Source: Hyparrhenia diplandra (Eukaryota > Streptophyta > Magnoliopsida > Poales > Poaceae). Taken from it: a DNA stretch of 64,000 nucleotides. The position numbers and the translations under genes were made by a program. Below are positions 46,035 through 57,200 of this stretch, one piece after another. The notes beneath the pieces are model-generated. The model worked only from the letters and a program-made list of their open reading frames with translations. It searched no databases and was not told the origin of the DNA. Numbering within the stretch: position 1 is the stretch's first letter; the number at the start of each line of letters is the position of its first letter. The DNA is taken from positions 62,001-126,000 of the forward strand of contig JADLZK010012208.1 in the NCBI GenBank assembly GCA_015847255.1, read 5' to 3'.

Positions 46035-46403
46035 TCATCGACGTCGTCCGTCCATTCATTACGCACTCAACTGACTGTCATATATAGATATATGCATGGT
46101 ATATATAGTAGGTCCCGCTCCCGGCCGGCCGTTCTTCGCCGGCGCCGGAGAAGATCGATGCTAGTGTCTGTCGTCGTCTACGACTTCCGCGTTTCTGTAT
46201 TGTGTTGTGTGTATGTACACTGCATTCGAAGGCATCCCTTGTGTGTGTAAGAACGGTACAGATCAATAATTGCTTATTTTTCTCTGATTGCAAAACCATA
46301 TATCCAATGTTTGTGTACACACATGCATGCTTGTATAGCAAAACTTACACAGTATCGATCATTATTTCTGTTGATCCAAATGGAGTTTTACCAAGAAACG
46401 GAG

Positions 46404-46836
46404 CTAGCATTTGGGTCGGCATAAGGCGCAGTTGGCCCTGCAGTCTTGTAAGCTTAAGTGGCAATACTCTTTGCGGCTACGGTCGGGGCAACAATAGCAT
46501 GGAGTGTATATGGGGTTAAAGTAATTGCAATCTGACTTGGGGCAGAAAATCACGGAGACTTTTCTTTCATCTAAAAATAATGAGCTACTAGTGGAGTTGA
46601 TAGCCGTAGTACTAGCAATATTAGAAGAATTATTGCTAGCATCAACAACGACCAGGTGTCGACCTGCAAATGGTTATTATATATATTGACTCTTCTTCGT
46701 CAGAAAAATAAACAAGCCAAGGAATCGAATAAACACACACACGTCAGACTCTAATATGTATGTACTTACACTCGGTAAGCCCAACAAAAAGCATAGCGAA
46801 TAATACTAGCATGACTATGACAATGTTGTTCCTCAT
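46404..46836 (-). CDS. small secreted cysteine-rich peptide, MEG/ESF1-like
   Basis: Two exons, 46836-46770 and 46663-46404, joined by a GT-AG intron (donor T|GTAAGT, acceptor TTTGCAG|GT); 108 residues. Exon 1 is almost exactly a signal peptide: MRNNIVIVMLVLFAMLFVGL. Exon 2 has a Ser/Asn-rich stretch, then KVSVIFC and ten cysteines in the spacing C-x4-C-x9-C-x-C-C-x8-C-x6-C-x3-C-x2-C-x3-C, with the hallmark CYCC and a final C-x-P-x-C. The CYCC core and the intron after the signal peptide fit the maternally-expressed-gene/EMBRYO SURROUNDING FACTOR 1 group, which acts in endosperm and embryo signalling in other plants. Assignment is by cysteine pattern only. A TATA box is at 46877-46869. The frame is intact. 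Confidence 0.78.
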
Positions 46837-46868
46837 ACTAGATGTTTAATTTGATCAAAAGCTAAGCA

Positions 46869-46877
46869 ATATATATA
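46869..46877 (-). promoter_or_regulatory. TATA box of the cysteine-rich peptide gene
   Basis: GTATATATATTG on the minus strand, about 35 bases before the ATG. This would leave a very short leader. Confidence 0.5.
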
Positions 46878-46899
46878 CAGAGCAAGCGGGGCTGAAGTA

Positions 46900-48115
46900 G
46901 ATCGAGAACCAGCTGTGCCAGCCGAGCAGTGTGTATGATATGGAGTGTGATTAGTGCCTGCAATACTGCACGTTAGGCGGTGATATCTGCACGGCTTTAT
47001 AGCGCAAATACATCAGCAAATGCATATGTGGAAGAGAGAGAATAGAGGAAAGAGAAATTGTTGGGCGACTGTTCCAGCGCCGGGCACTTCACGGTTTCCC
47101 GTGTTCTGGGCCCGCCACCACCGGTGGTCCACTGCTCTGGTTGCTGCATGAAGCCAATCCCATGCATACCGTGCTCAGCCATCGTGGTCCCGATCGTAAT
47201 AAAAATTAATATTTACAATGAAGAGAGTGATTATTGTTGTATTTGGGGCTTATTGTGTTAGTCTCTTGGCTGATTTGGGCTTTTATAATGTTTAAGCTTA
47301 TTGAACCGCTTCTTATGGATTTGGACACACTTTGCCTCGCCACAGTGGCCGCCATAATTCATGGCCAACATTTGGTTCCGTGTGTGTGGCCACCATCATT
47401 TGTCCCTGGCCAATAACTATTGGGTGGCCCACAACATTTGTTGTTGTTCGCTCTTGTCTCTAGTCCATAATTGCTGCATGGTTGTGGCGAGGTGGTGGCG
47501 AACAATTCTAAAGGCGAAGTGAAGCGTTGAACCAAACATCCCCTACGTCCCTATGCCAACGCGGTCGTCGTGGGCCGCCCACCTCGCGTCACAAACAAAT
47601 CATTTGTGCCCCATACCGTTCAAAGCCACCAATAGACCCGCCGCACCCCTTTCGACCCAACAGGCGGCCGCATCAAACACTCCGCCTCCGGCGCTTTCTC
47701 CATTTCACGGCTCACTCACCGCACGCTCCCCATCCAGCGCACCGCGGCCATGGTCGCCTTGTTGGCGGCGGCGTCACCCCTCATCCACCCCTTTGTCCAA
47801 CTCTCCCACACCCGACGTCTTCCTCGCCAACCCTTGACCCCTTTCCCCCATTCCGCGCAGCTCCTTCTCCCCACACCCGACGACGTCCTTCCCTCCACAC
47901 CCGATGTCCTCACTCACCGAGAGTGCAGATCTGATGGCCCTCTACCCCACCCTGATCAGATCCATTGAGCACGAGCGAGACCAATGGAGGTGGCCGAGCT
48001 CCCCCAACCCTGGTGGCCATGGTTCTCCTGGTCCCCCAGCCCTCGCCGTTGCCGTCGAGCCCAAGCCTGGTTCCATAGCGGTGGTGGTGGTGCTCGCGTG
48101 TCACTCGGTCTGAAT
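46900..48115. other. intergenic; repeat-like and Pro-rich low-complexity sequence
   Basis: 47230-47540 has TIR-element features (GTGGCCGCCA/TGGCGAGG, ends near AACCAAACATCCCCT) without a clear partner. 47560-48110 is C-rich and gives Pro/His/Ser-rich open frames on both strands, so no gene is called. Confidence 0.45.
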
Positions 48116-48129
48116 TGATTGGCCTAGGC

Positions 48130-48560
48130 CTTTCTTCCTCCTATGTTTTAAGTGTACGTTTCAATTGTTTCATGTGTTTTATAGGAATGTTGCAATTTTT
48201 TTTATTTAGGTGTTGCAGTCCATTAGGAGATGTTGTATACGTTGAAAGTGTTGCAGATGCATGCCGCAAACGTTTGTTTAAACTATTTTCTTCGTTTCTA
48301 GGCGTATGTTACAAGTGTTTTAATCTAGATGTTGCATGGTGTTTTTACGTAAGTGTTTCATACGCTTGTTTTGAGTGTTTCGGTTTGTTTTCGTACATAT
48401 CTTTGCAAGTGTTTCATCTTGATGTTTTAGAAGTAGATCCGGTGTTTCAACTAGTGTTTTAGATGTATATTTCATATGTTCCATCTCCCTTCGGACTTAT
48501 GTTGCAAGTGTTGCATCCGGATGTTTCAAAAGTAGATTGAGTGTTGCATCTTTGTCTTAG
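48130..48560. repeat. degenerate TGTTGCA/TGTTTCA repeat tract
   Basis: Repeated words such as ATGTTGCA, AGTGTTTCA, GTGTTGCA and GTAGATC occur every 20-40 bases over 430 bp. This is a recurrent grass repeat, probably the sub-terminal array of a DNA transposon; no ends identified. Confidence 0.55.
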
Positions 48561-49057
48561 TTTTTCTCTTGCCTCACCTTTGGCTCGGGGGTGCGGCAGG
48601 AGTCCCCGAGTGTAGTGGGGCACGGGGGTAACCGGGTAGTGCGAGCCTGCGTGGGCATGGCACGGGATGCAAGTATCACGGGGTGACGAGTTTAGGCACT
48701 TGGCAACACAGCCAAATGGGCTTACATGCACGATGGGCCAGCCAGCGGTCGGGCCCAAAGCGGGCCCATCCATCCGGACGCCCCGGGTGTTATCGCGCCA
48801 ATAAACTCGGTGCCCACGAGCCTTAGGCCATCGGATAAATTCATCCGGGTTTAAAACATCGTCCCACCAAGCACCTTCTTGATTAAACATATTTTTTAAA
48901 ACCATTTTAGTTTTTTCATCTAAGTTAGAATTTTCAAATCATTCCACGATTGTTTTCAAACGCATTTTCCAAGTGTCACTCAATCCTAACACTCAGGCAA
49001 ATTAGTCAGATCACACAACTGGCTTTAGATAACCGTTATGCAAACAAGTTTGCCCCT

Positions 49058-49431
49058 CTTAGAGTATCTCCGAGCAGTTTGGCAATTGGAGTTGGCATCC
49101 TTGATTTTTGACAAAAATGCTCAAAATACCTCTTCAAAGTTTGGCAAATGAATATGGCAACTTGGTAAAAACTCTCTCTCACTACACATATATATACGCT
49201 TGCGCAAAAGGGCTTGGCAAATCATCTCCCTACTTGCATGTTGTGTCTTGACCGTGAAAATAAAGTCATCTCCCTCCTTGCATCTTTTGCATATTGCCCT
49301 CCATTTTCTTTTTACCAAGCCATTATAAAACTATTGAGGATCAACTATTTTTTTTATTTGATATATTTTTTGTGACTTGACAAATCGCAAGTTTTACCGA
49401 GTGCATTTTGTAAAACTCCGGAGATGCTCTT
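49058..49431. mobile_element. MITE, 374 bp
   Basis: TTAGAGTATCTCCGAGCAGT at the left and CTCCGGAGATGCTCTTA at the right are inverted. The interior has several TTGGCAA words. TTA flanks fit PIF/Harbinger type. Confidence 0.75.
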
Positions 49432-50337
49432 AATACTAGGAACTTATACTGGTGAAATGAAAGGCCCTACATAAATATACCTTTGTTTTTTGCATTTCAT
49501 TCCATCTCCATGCCAGTGATCCATGCACGTATCCAACCTTCATCTTCATCAAACAACGAACAATGGCCATCCATAAATGCATGTAACGAATCATGCTACC
49601 TTTACCACAACACAGCATGAAGCTCCACTATACATGGGCAAGAGGCCGGCGTGGGCCTGGCGTTTGGCCCAAGCATGGCACTATGGGCCTCTTTTGTGCC
49701 GGCCAGCCTGATGAGAACGGCACGGTCACCGTGTCGTGCCGTCTTGTGGCCAGTAAGGAAGACGGTGGAATGGAAGAGAGGCGTCGTGCTCTGGCAGGGT
49801 CGCGCCACCTTCGTGTGCCTCATCGCGAGTACCTCCTCTTCCTCACTGCGAGCACCGTCGCTCGCATCACAGAGGTGAAGGTGAAGGTGGCCGTCGGTGA
49901 GCTCTTGCTTAGCCTCAATGGTCCATAGCACCTGAGCCTCTAGATTGCCCTTAACTCATACAATTTTGTTGCCAAGTCTTGTCTTGATCTTCTTCACCTA
50001 GCCATTTCAGATATGAGATTACCTCATGCCAAATTATTCAATAAGCTCCTTCAACCCTCACTAGTCGAGCACTCGCATTAATTATATGCACAAGCCATCT
50101 CTCCTCTATGGATTCTTTGCTCAACCTAGTTCAGCTCACATGAAACTTACTGTTACACCTAAGTTTGTCCCCTCGATACCAATATAAACAGGGCATCGAA
50201 CAATATGTATAATGACCATTTATCGCTCGATTAGCTGAGACACACGCTTTTTTTTTTTTTTTTTGAACTGAGAAACACAGTTGCCTCGCACACCATGACG
50301 GGAATTCAGGTGCACAAAGCATGCAACCACCAATAAT
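49432..50337. other. intergenic
   Basis: 49600-49930 is open on both strands, with no recognised family. 50130-50337 is the 3' flank of the second P450, with a T-run at 50249-50264 that may be a LINE tail. Confidence 0.4.
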
Positions 50338-52041
50338 TTAAGGGACCCACGGCTTAGCCAGTAGCGGCAGACCGGACTTGATATGCACGGCTATCCCGTT
50401 CATCTCGGTCATGTCCAACGACGGCGTCCCCTGCCCACTACCACTACCGCCGGCCGCCTCCCAGTCAAAATGATACAGCAAGCTCGCCAGCGCCATCTCG
50501 GCGCTTGCCTCTGCGAACTCGATCCCGGGGCACATCCTCCTGCCGGCGCCGAATGGCAGCAGCTCGAAGTGCTGCCCCCTGAAATCGACGGCGGCGGCGG
50601 CGCCCAAGAACCTCTCCGGCACGAAGTCCTCGGCGCGCTCCCAGGTCGCGGGGTCCCGGCCGATGGCCCAGACGTTGACCAGCACGCGCGTGCGCCGGGA
50701 TGTGGTACCCCAGGATCTCGGCGTCCACCATCGCCTCCCGGGGCACCAGCAGCGGCACGGGCGCGTGCAGCCGCAACGTCTCTTTCACCACGGCCTTGAG
50801 GTAGTCCAGCTGCGCGATGTGGTCCTCGTTGATGCCTGTAGAGCCGGCCGCCGCCGCGCGGACCTCGTCCTGTGCTCTGCGCATGGCGCGCGGGTGGGTG
50901 ACGAGCTCTGCCATGGCCCATTCCATCGCCGTGGTTGTCGTGTCCGTGCCTGCCGCGAACATGTCCTGCCGGGTGACCACGACGCATACACATGCATGGC
51001 AAGAGACTTAGTACAAGAGTATACTGTGTGTAAATGAGCAACCACGAATAGATTTACCAAGATGATGGCCTTGATTTCGTTGGCCTCTAGTTGGATGCTG
51101 TGCTCCTTGTCGTCCTTGTGGACGTCCATCAAAACGTCCACCAAGTCCCGGCGATCCTCGCCGTCATCGCCACCACGTGGCCGCCGGCGGTGGTCATCAA
51201 TCACCTTCTCGAGCAGCCCGTCGAGCGCCTCAGACGTCCGCCTGATCTTCCCCTCCAGCCCGGTTATGGTGTCCACCCAGCCAAGCCACGGCAGGAGCTC
51301 CCCGACCGGCGGCGTCCCGAGGAGCTTATGCAAGTCGTTGAACACCTTTCTCTGCCGACGGCCGGAGTCAAACTCGTCGAACAGCGCGCGCGCTCTCTCG
51401 TCGCCGAACGCGGCGCGCGACACGACGGCGTTGGCGTACGCGGTGAGGAGCTCACTGAGGTCGACGGCCGCTCCGCGGGCGCAGCTGGCCCGGGCGGCGA
51501 CGCGTTCGGCCAGCGCGGCGGCCTCCTGCTCCCGGACGCGGCGAAAGGACTGGACGCGGCGCGAACTGAGGAGGTGGACGACGCACACGCGGCGCGCCTG
51601 GCGCCAGTACTCGCCGTAGGGCGCGAACGCGACGTCGCGGCCGTAGAGGAGGCGCTCGGCCAGGGCGCTCGTGGGACGGCTCGCGAACGCTTGGTCGCGC
51701 GCCCGCATCACCTCCTCGGCGGCGGCCACGGAGGACACGACCACGGTGGGGACGCGGCCCAGGCGGAGCAGCAGCACCGGGCCGTGCGCGCGCGCCAGGG
51801 ACGCCAACGCGCGGTGCGGCAGCGCGCCCAGCAGGTGCAGGTGGCCCAGCAGTGGGAGGCCCCACGGCGACGGCGGCAGCGGCAGCCTCCGCTCGTCGTG
51901 GCGTGACGTGGGAGCAGCAGCACTGACGGGCTTCTTTCTGGCGCCGGAGACGATGACGAGCAGGAGGTAGGCGAGCGTCGCGGCGAGGAGGACCGTGAGC
52001 AGGAGGAAGACGACGGGGGCAACTTCTTTTTGGGGAGCCAT
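50338..52041 (-). pseudogene. cytochrome P450, CYP71-type, second copy with 2-bp deletion
   Basis: Exon 1 (52041-51058, 328 codons) is fully open: N-terminal anchor, LPPSPWGLPLLGHLH hinge, APYGEYWRQARR. The intron is in the same place as in the copy at 29093-30885. Exon 2 (50965-50338) has AGTDTTTTAMEWAM and KETLRLHAP. Near 50690 a GCGCGC tract is shortened by two bases after YHIPAH, shifting the frame. The other frame continues VNVWAIGRDPATWERAEDF, PERFLG and the heme loop PFGAGRRMCPG to PWVP and a stop at 50340-50338. Restoring the frame would give about 537 residues. Identity with the first copy is very high, so the lesion is recent or an assembly error. The two copies converge, 19.5 kb apart. 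Confidence 0.88.
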
Positions 52042-52100
52042 GTTTGAGCGGCCTGAGCTGAATGTGCTGGAGTCAACATAAAAAATCCCCCTTGCCAGTG

Positions 52101-52150
52101 TTTATCCACGATTGCCATGGAGCCCACTGCTTATCCACGATTGGCATTTC
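52101..52150 (-). repeat. duplicated promoter-proximal motif of the P450 pair
   Basis: On the minus strand, GCCAATCGTGGATAAGCAGT and GCAATCGTGGATAAACACTG lie next to each other. The first P450 has one copy (CGTGGATAAGCAGTGGGC, 28990-29007), so the upstream regions are homologous. Confidence 0.7.
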
Positions 52151-52199
52151 AAAATCTTTGGATTGAAGGCGTCTTTGCTGAAATATGTTAAACTGCCAC

Positions 52200-52734
52200 G
52201 GCTGAAATAAGTTGCTAACGACGGATAAACTCATTAAACGGAATTGGCAATGTAATCCAACTTGTCCCCTGTGTGATCAAGCTCCAGAAACGACGCAACA
52301 TCTATGTTTGAACTGTGTGTATGCACAAGAGGTTTGGGTGCTGGTGGCTCAATGGACAGATGGACTGGTCATTGTCCTTGACCGTGAAGCAAAAATGGAG
52401 CAACGGTGGAATGGAGCACTAACAGGAATACCAAAGAGCGTCAAGCGGGAAAAGGCATCAGTACTAATCTACACCGCATGGAACATATGGAAGGAGCGAA
52501 ACAGGAGAGTCTTCGAGGGATGCTCTGCGCCGCCGCAACGAGTCCTCGCGCTAATCAAGGAAGAAATAAAAATAAGGACCATTGCCTGCGGTGTGGCTAT
52601 GCCACCACCTGTATCTTAATGATAGTTTTATTGCTTGAGATTGAGATCATTAGTTATCTTGTAATATCGAACTATGTAACTACAAGCTTGCTTCTCCTTC
52701 TTATATGACAGAGCAGTGCTCCTGCTATTTCTTC

Positions 52735-52763
<29 letters not shown>
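52200..52763 (+). mobile_element. LINE 3' end with poly-A tail
   Basis: 52212-52619 encodes the C-terminal zf-RVT domain: CNPTCPLCDQAPETTQHLC, WVLVAQW, and ending TAWNIWKERNRRVFEG. A T-rich 3' UTR and 29 As (52735-52763) follow. It is 5'-truncated near 52200, just upstream of the second P450. The open frame is intact in this part, suggesting a young insertion. No clear target duplication was found. Confidence 0.85.
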
Positions 52764-52765
<2 letters not shown>

Positions 52766-53195
52766 AGCTAGCGGTCTCATCTGCTGACGTTTGATTTGGA
52801 AGTGAAGCAGTGGTGTGCTTGTCGCCGCCCGAACAAGCTACTAGTAGTAGTCCGTGCCATTGGTGACACTGACGTCGACGTGCAGGCCCGGGACGGCTTA
52901 TCTGCTGGCCTGGACTGATGCTTTTGCAGAGAAGACGCACCGATTTGTCGACGTATTCTCTCAATTAGTCGATTTGTCGACGTATGTATCATTGACTGCT
53001 ATGCCTTTGGTTCCAAATGCCCCTCTAGTTCAACATGGCACAATGATTAATCATTTTTTGTTAGTATATATCGGACCCTTTTGAGGCAGATACATGAGTC
53101 ATGACAGGCAAATCTCTCCGAGTCTGTTCAACGAAGACGTGTAAGGTAGGCAATCAAAACCATGTAGCGAAAGAAATTACTGCAAATTTTTGTAC
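52764..53195. other. intergenic
   Basis: No gene recognised. Confidence 0.4.
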
Positions 53196-54115
53196 TATTA
53201 CTAGCAAATATGCCCGTGCGTTGCAACGGGTGCAACATCGATAGAAAATATATTTTGAATAAATTTTAAAGTTATATATATCTACATATACATATACATA
53301 TGTATTTAAATCCATGCATTTCGATGAAGCCAGAACGATCTACAACGTAGTAAATAGTTTATTTATTTTATGATAGCCATGGCATCCATAATCTCGTATT
53401 AATGTTGACAACAATACGACAATATCCTATTAATTTGTATTTATATCAAATTTTAGTATAGTATCTCTATAGATTTTTCTCTTGTTGCAAAGGAAAAAAT
53501 ATTTAGATTTCAATATGTCATAACTTTCATTTTAGTTCTATACTTGTGTCAATTAAATATCTAATTGCATGAGTTTTTGGTGCCAAGAAAAAATGACATG
53601 ATTAGAGTGTGCAAGAAATTACTTTCCATCATGTCAATAAGAAAATTTTGGTTGATATAGATATAGATATAGATATAGATATAGATAGATAGCTGGTATT
53701 TCGGTATAGATAACAAAATAAAAATTGTATTTGATTTGACCGCATTTATTTTCCATACATAATCGGACCTATCGATAACAAAATAAAAATTGTGCGCTGA
53801 TTTGAAGCACTTACTTTCCATACATAATCGGACCTGATAAAAATTCTATTAATTATGTCACGTACTCGTATTCTTGAACATCATTACGTATTGTCAAATC
53901 ACCACCGTTCAAAGGTGCTTGCGAGCGATACTTTAATCGAATCTTATTTTATCACGTCTTGGCTTACAGGGATCAAATATTTGGACCCACTTATTTCGGT
54001 TTTTCATGGGCTTTTCTAGAGTCCGGTATAGATACGGAAAAGAGGTGAAAAGAAAACGATGGTGAAAAAAAAAAGTGACAGAAATTTTCGTGCTTTAATA
54101 GTAGGTATAGATTAT
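53196..54115 (+). mobile_element. dispersed grass repeat starting ACTAGCAAATATGCCCGTGC
   Basis: It begins with CTAGCAAATATGCCCGTGCG then TTGCAACGGGTGC and ends around TTCGTGCTTTAATAGTAGG. AT-rich inside, with repeated segments (AACAAAATAAAAATTGT at about 53708 and 53776; CCATACATAATCGGACCTG twice) and a GATATA microsatellite (53652-53693). Class unknown. A fragment of the same end is at 19023-19085. Confidence 0.6.
53652..53693. repeat. GATATA microsatellite
   Basis: Six or more ATATAG units followed by GATA units. Confidence 0.9.
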
Positions 54116-54293
54116 TACTCAGCTTTATAGCAGGCATAAAAGGATAGTCATTTGTCGCATAACATACTACACGTTACTCAGCTTTAAGTACAGCAAGGAC
54201 ACAGAATACAGGATGCTTCTTTATGCCCATGGTGCACAACATACTACACTACTGGGATCAGCCATGAGACCCGACAAATATCTCGCTATGGCT

Positions 54294-57200
54294 CTACACT
54301 AGCAAAACAGCATTGATACATCCGTCATTCTCCGGGTTGTTTGTAACTTGAGCATATTTCCCTGCAACACATGAAATTTGGTTTATTGACAATGATTCAA
54401 GGTCGAATGGACAAAAAGGAGCACAGAATTGTCAGACTTCTCACCCCAAACAACTTTTCCGGCAGGAGTTACCAGACCAAGCTCACTGACATTTACCTGA
54501 AACAAGACCACTGTAAGAAGCAATTTTGGAGAGAGGGGGTATACAGAGAGAATCACAGTGAACCATGGCGAGCACCTAATATAGTCATTACTCAGCTACA
54601 CAGAGCATTGACTACAATAACTAGTAAAGATGCTTGGAATACCTCAATGATTGTTCCCTTTGTCATAACACCAAGAGAAGTGTACATTGGACCATTTGGG
54701 TTTTTCTTCACAGAAATTATGTCAAGGTTGAAAGTGCACTTCAGTTCTGGGTGAGTCACGTGAGCTTTGGTGAAACGCAGACCAGTTGGCCGAATGAACC
54801 GTTCATACTTTGGTGGTTTCCTTGTAAATCCAGCTCCAACAAAGGTGGCTTTAGTAACCATTCTCTTCCACTGCTTGGCTGCATAAGGAAAACAAGATGA
54901 GCAAGTTTGGCCATTCACACCAAATGAAAGTCCTGTGTCCTATCTTATGAAACTTTTATTCACTCTTAACAGGTGGAACACATTGGTTGCTCAAATCAGT
55001 TCACAAAGCATATACAGATAAGTAACATGCCACATAAAACCTTTAAACGATAACCAAATTCTACATTCATTAACAAATTGCATCATCACTTACTTTTTTT
55101 CGCTTGCCAGTTCAGAGAACCTTGAACATTTCTTCTTCAGCTACAGGTCTGACCTGAAAGGGCAAAAACTGTGTGAGCACACACTAACTCACTGAAGTAA
55201 CTAGAAATGGGCTTCTTGTGTTGAGATCACCTTTGGCAGAGGAACATCCCACTTGCCAGCCTTTTCTTTCCTCTTTTGCTTGATTGTGTTGCTGAGAACC
55301 TACATTTCACCAGACCTCAGTCATCAATGCTACAAAATGTTGATGTATTACAATTAGTTGGAGAGAAGCCAAGAACAGTAATTCACCTTGGCACGTTGTG
55401 TCTGATCACGATCCAGTAGATATGGAGGGAGAGCACCCTCTTGAACATCATCATCGACCTTCTGCCGTGAAGTAGATTCATCATGCATTTTCAGGCTGCA
55501 AAAGAACCAATTCAATCAGAGCCCCACATAAATACAATTGCAGCCAAAATGTAAGACATGAAACTGTGATGCCTGCAACTTTTCATGCTCACAACCCCTA
55601 CTCAGGGTATGATAAACCAACCGACTTGGTAATAAATTTATTAGCTCACATCATCTACTCAAAGTATCCATGCACCAACTTAAGTTGCTCGTATTTAATC
55701 ATGATGGTGTATACAAGCATCCATTTGGATATGAAATTCCTTAATGTGCTGGTAGATATTTCAGCAGCTTCCGGAGGAAGAATCAAGCACATGCACATAA
55801 TCTTTTTGTTCAACACGTGTCATTCAACAACAATGATATCCAGTTGTCAAAGCTACACTGGATCATCTGTCGTCTAAAGGAGCCAAAAAATCAACACCAT
55901 TTAACTTTGGAAATGGAAAAACTCCACTGGTTCCTCACGTTGAGCCTATATTATAGCAACTCTATTTTCCATCCACCCCATGGCAACTTTAATGTGGTTT
56001 AAGCATGTGGCATTCAAGATAATTTTAACCATCTATTTATCTTTCTTAGTTGCTTCTCACAATATTGTGATATTTTTTTAACTGTGCTCCAAAAGAGAGT
56101 TATAGTTTCAAGTCAAAGTCTACTGTTCGGTCTTGAACAGATTAAGTGATAGACAGCAATTGAAAATTTGTGATACACTTTAGTTTCACTACACTAAACA
56201 AAATGGTATACCCAGTGTTGTAATCTCCCACGCAAGATAGGGCCTAGGGAAGTGACTTTCTAAGCAGCCTTACCCTTAATTATTAGCCATGATATACTGC
56301 ACTAAAATAGAATCATAATTAAGGTGAAGTCTACTGTTTGGTCTTGAACAGATAAGGAGATAGTCAGCAGTTATGCAAGACTATGGAGCAACAGATAAGG
56401 AGATAGTCAGCAGTTTTTCATTTGTGTCACGTGGGATTCGTACATGTACATAGTATCGTCCAAGGTCAAATAGGTGCCAGTATTTGTAAAGGATAACTTA
56501 TATTCACTGTATAATTGCACTCAACTCCATTTTGTGCAAAAGATGCGCCTGGCTTGGTGCTGAATTGATATTTGGCACTTAATTTGTGTACACTTCACTG
56601 TAGTTGTATGGTTTTCCTGATTGAACAAAGAGCATGGATCCATCTAGGCAAGCTTGTTAGTCTAACACTCTAACCTAGGAGTCTAGGACTGAGCGTTGCT
56701 CAGTTACATCTAAATAATAATTTATCACGGCCATTTGTTTTTAGATAATCTCTCACTGCTGTCATTCCTCTCATTTACTTACTTATGGTATAGGGTTATT
56801 AGAACCCTGATTATGGTTCACAGGGTGAAGTGAGGCTTCCTTTTGAAGAAAAATGATCCTCAAAAGTTGTAATCAGATTTGATAAACAGACTCCCAGGGG
56901 CATTAATCTTGGTCTCTATCGTATAATCGTATTAATTACATAAGTATCAGCACAGTTAAATTAAATAGGAGGAGGAAACAAGCACTTACGTCTTCTTCAT
57001 CTGTGCCTTCTCAGCATAGCGTTTCTTGGCGAACCTCTTACCCTTAGCACCAAGCAACTACAACAGGCACACGACCATCAACAACAGGGGCACATGGACA
57101 ACAAAGCCAAAACCAAAAGGGAGTAAACTCATCAAATCAGACCGCACCTTCCGGGCATCCTTCGAACGCCTGTGCACCTCGCGCGCCTCGCGCTTGCGCT

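Noticed and set aside
47527..48113. Pro/His-rich open frames
   Set aside because: C-rich low-complexity DNA, open on both strands, with no splice or domain support.
49593..49931. Overlapping open frames of about 110 codons on both strands
   Set aside because: No recognisable domain and no supporting signals.
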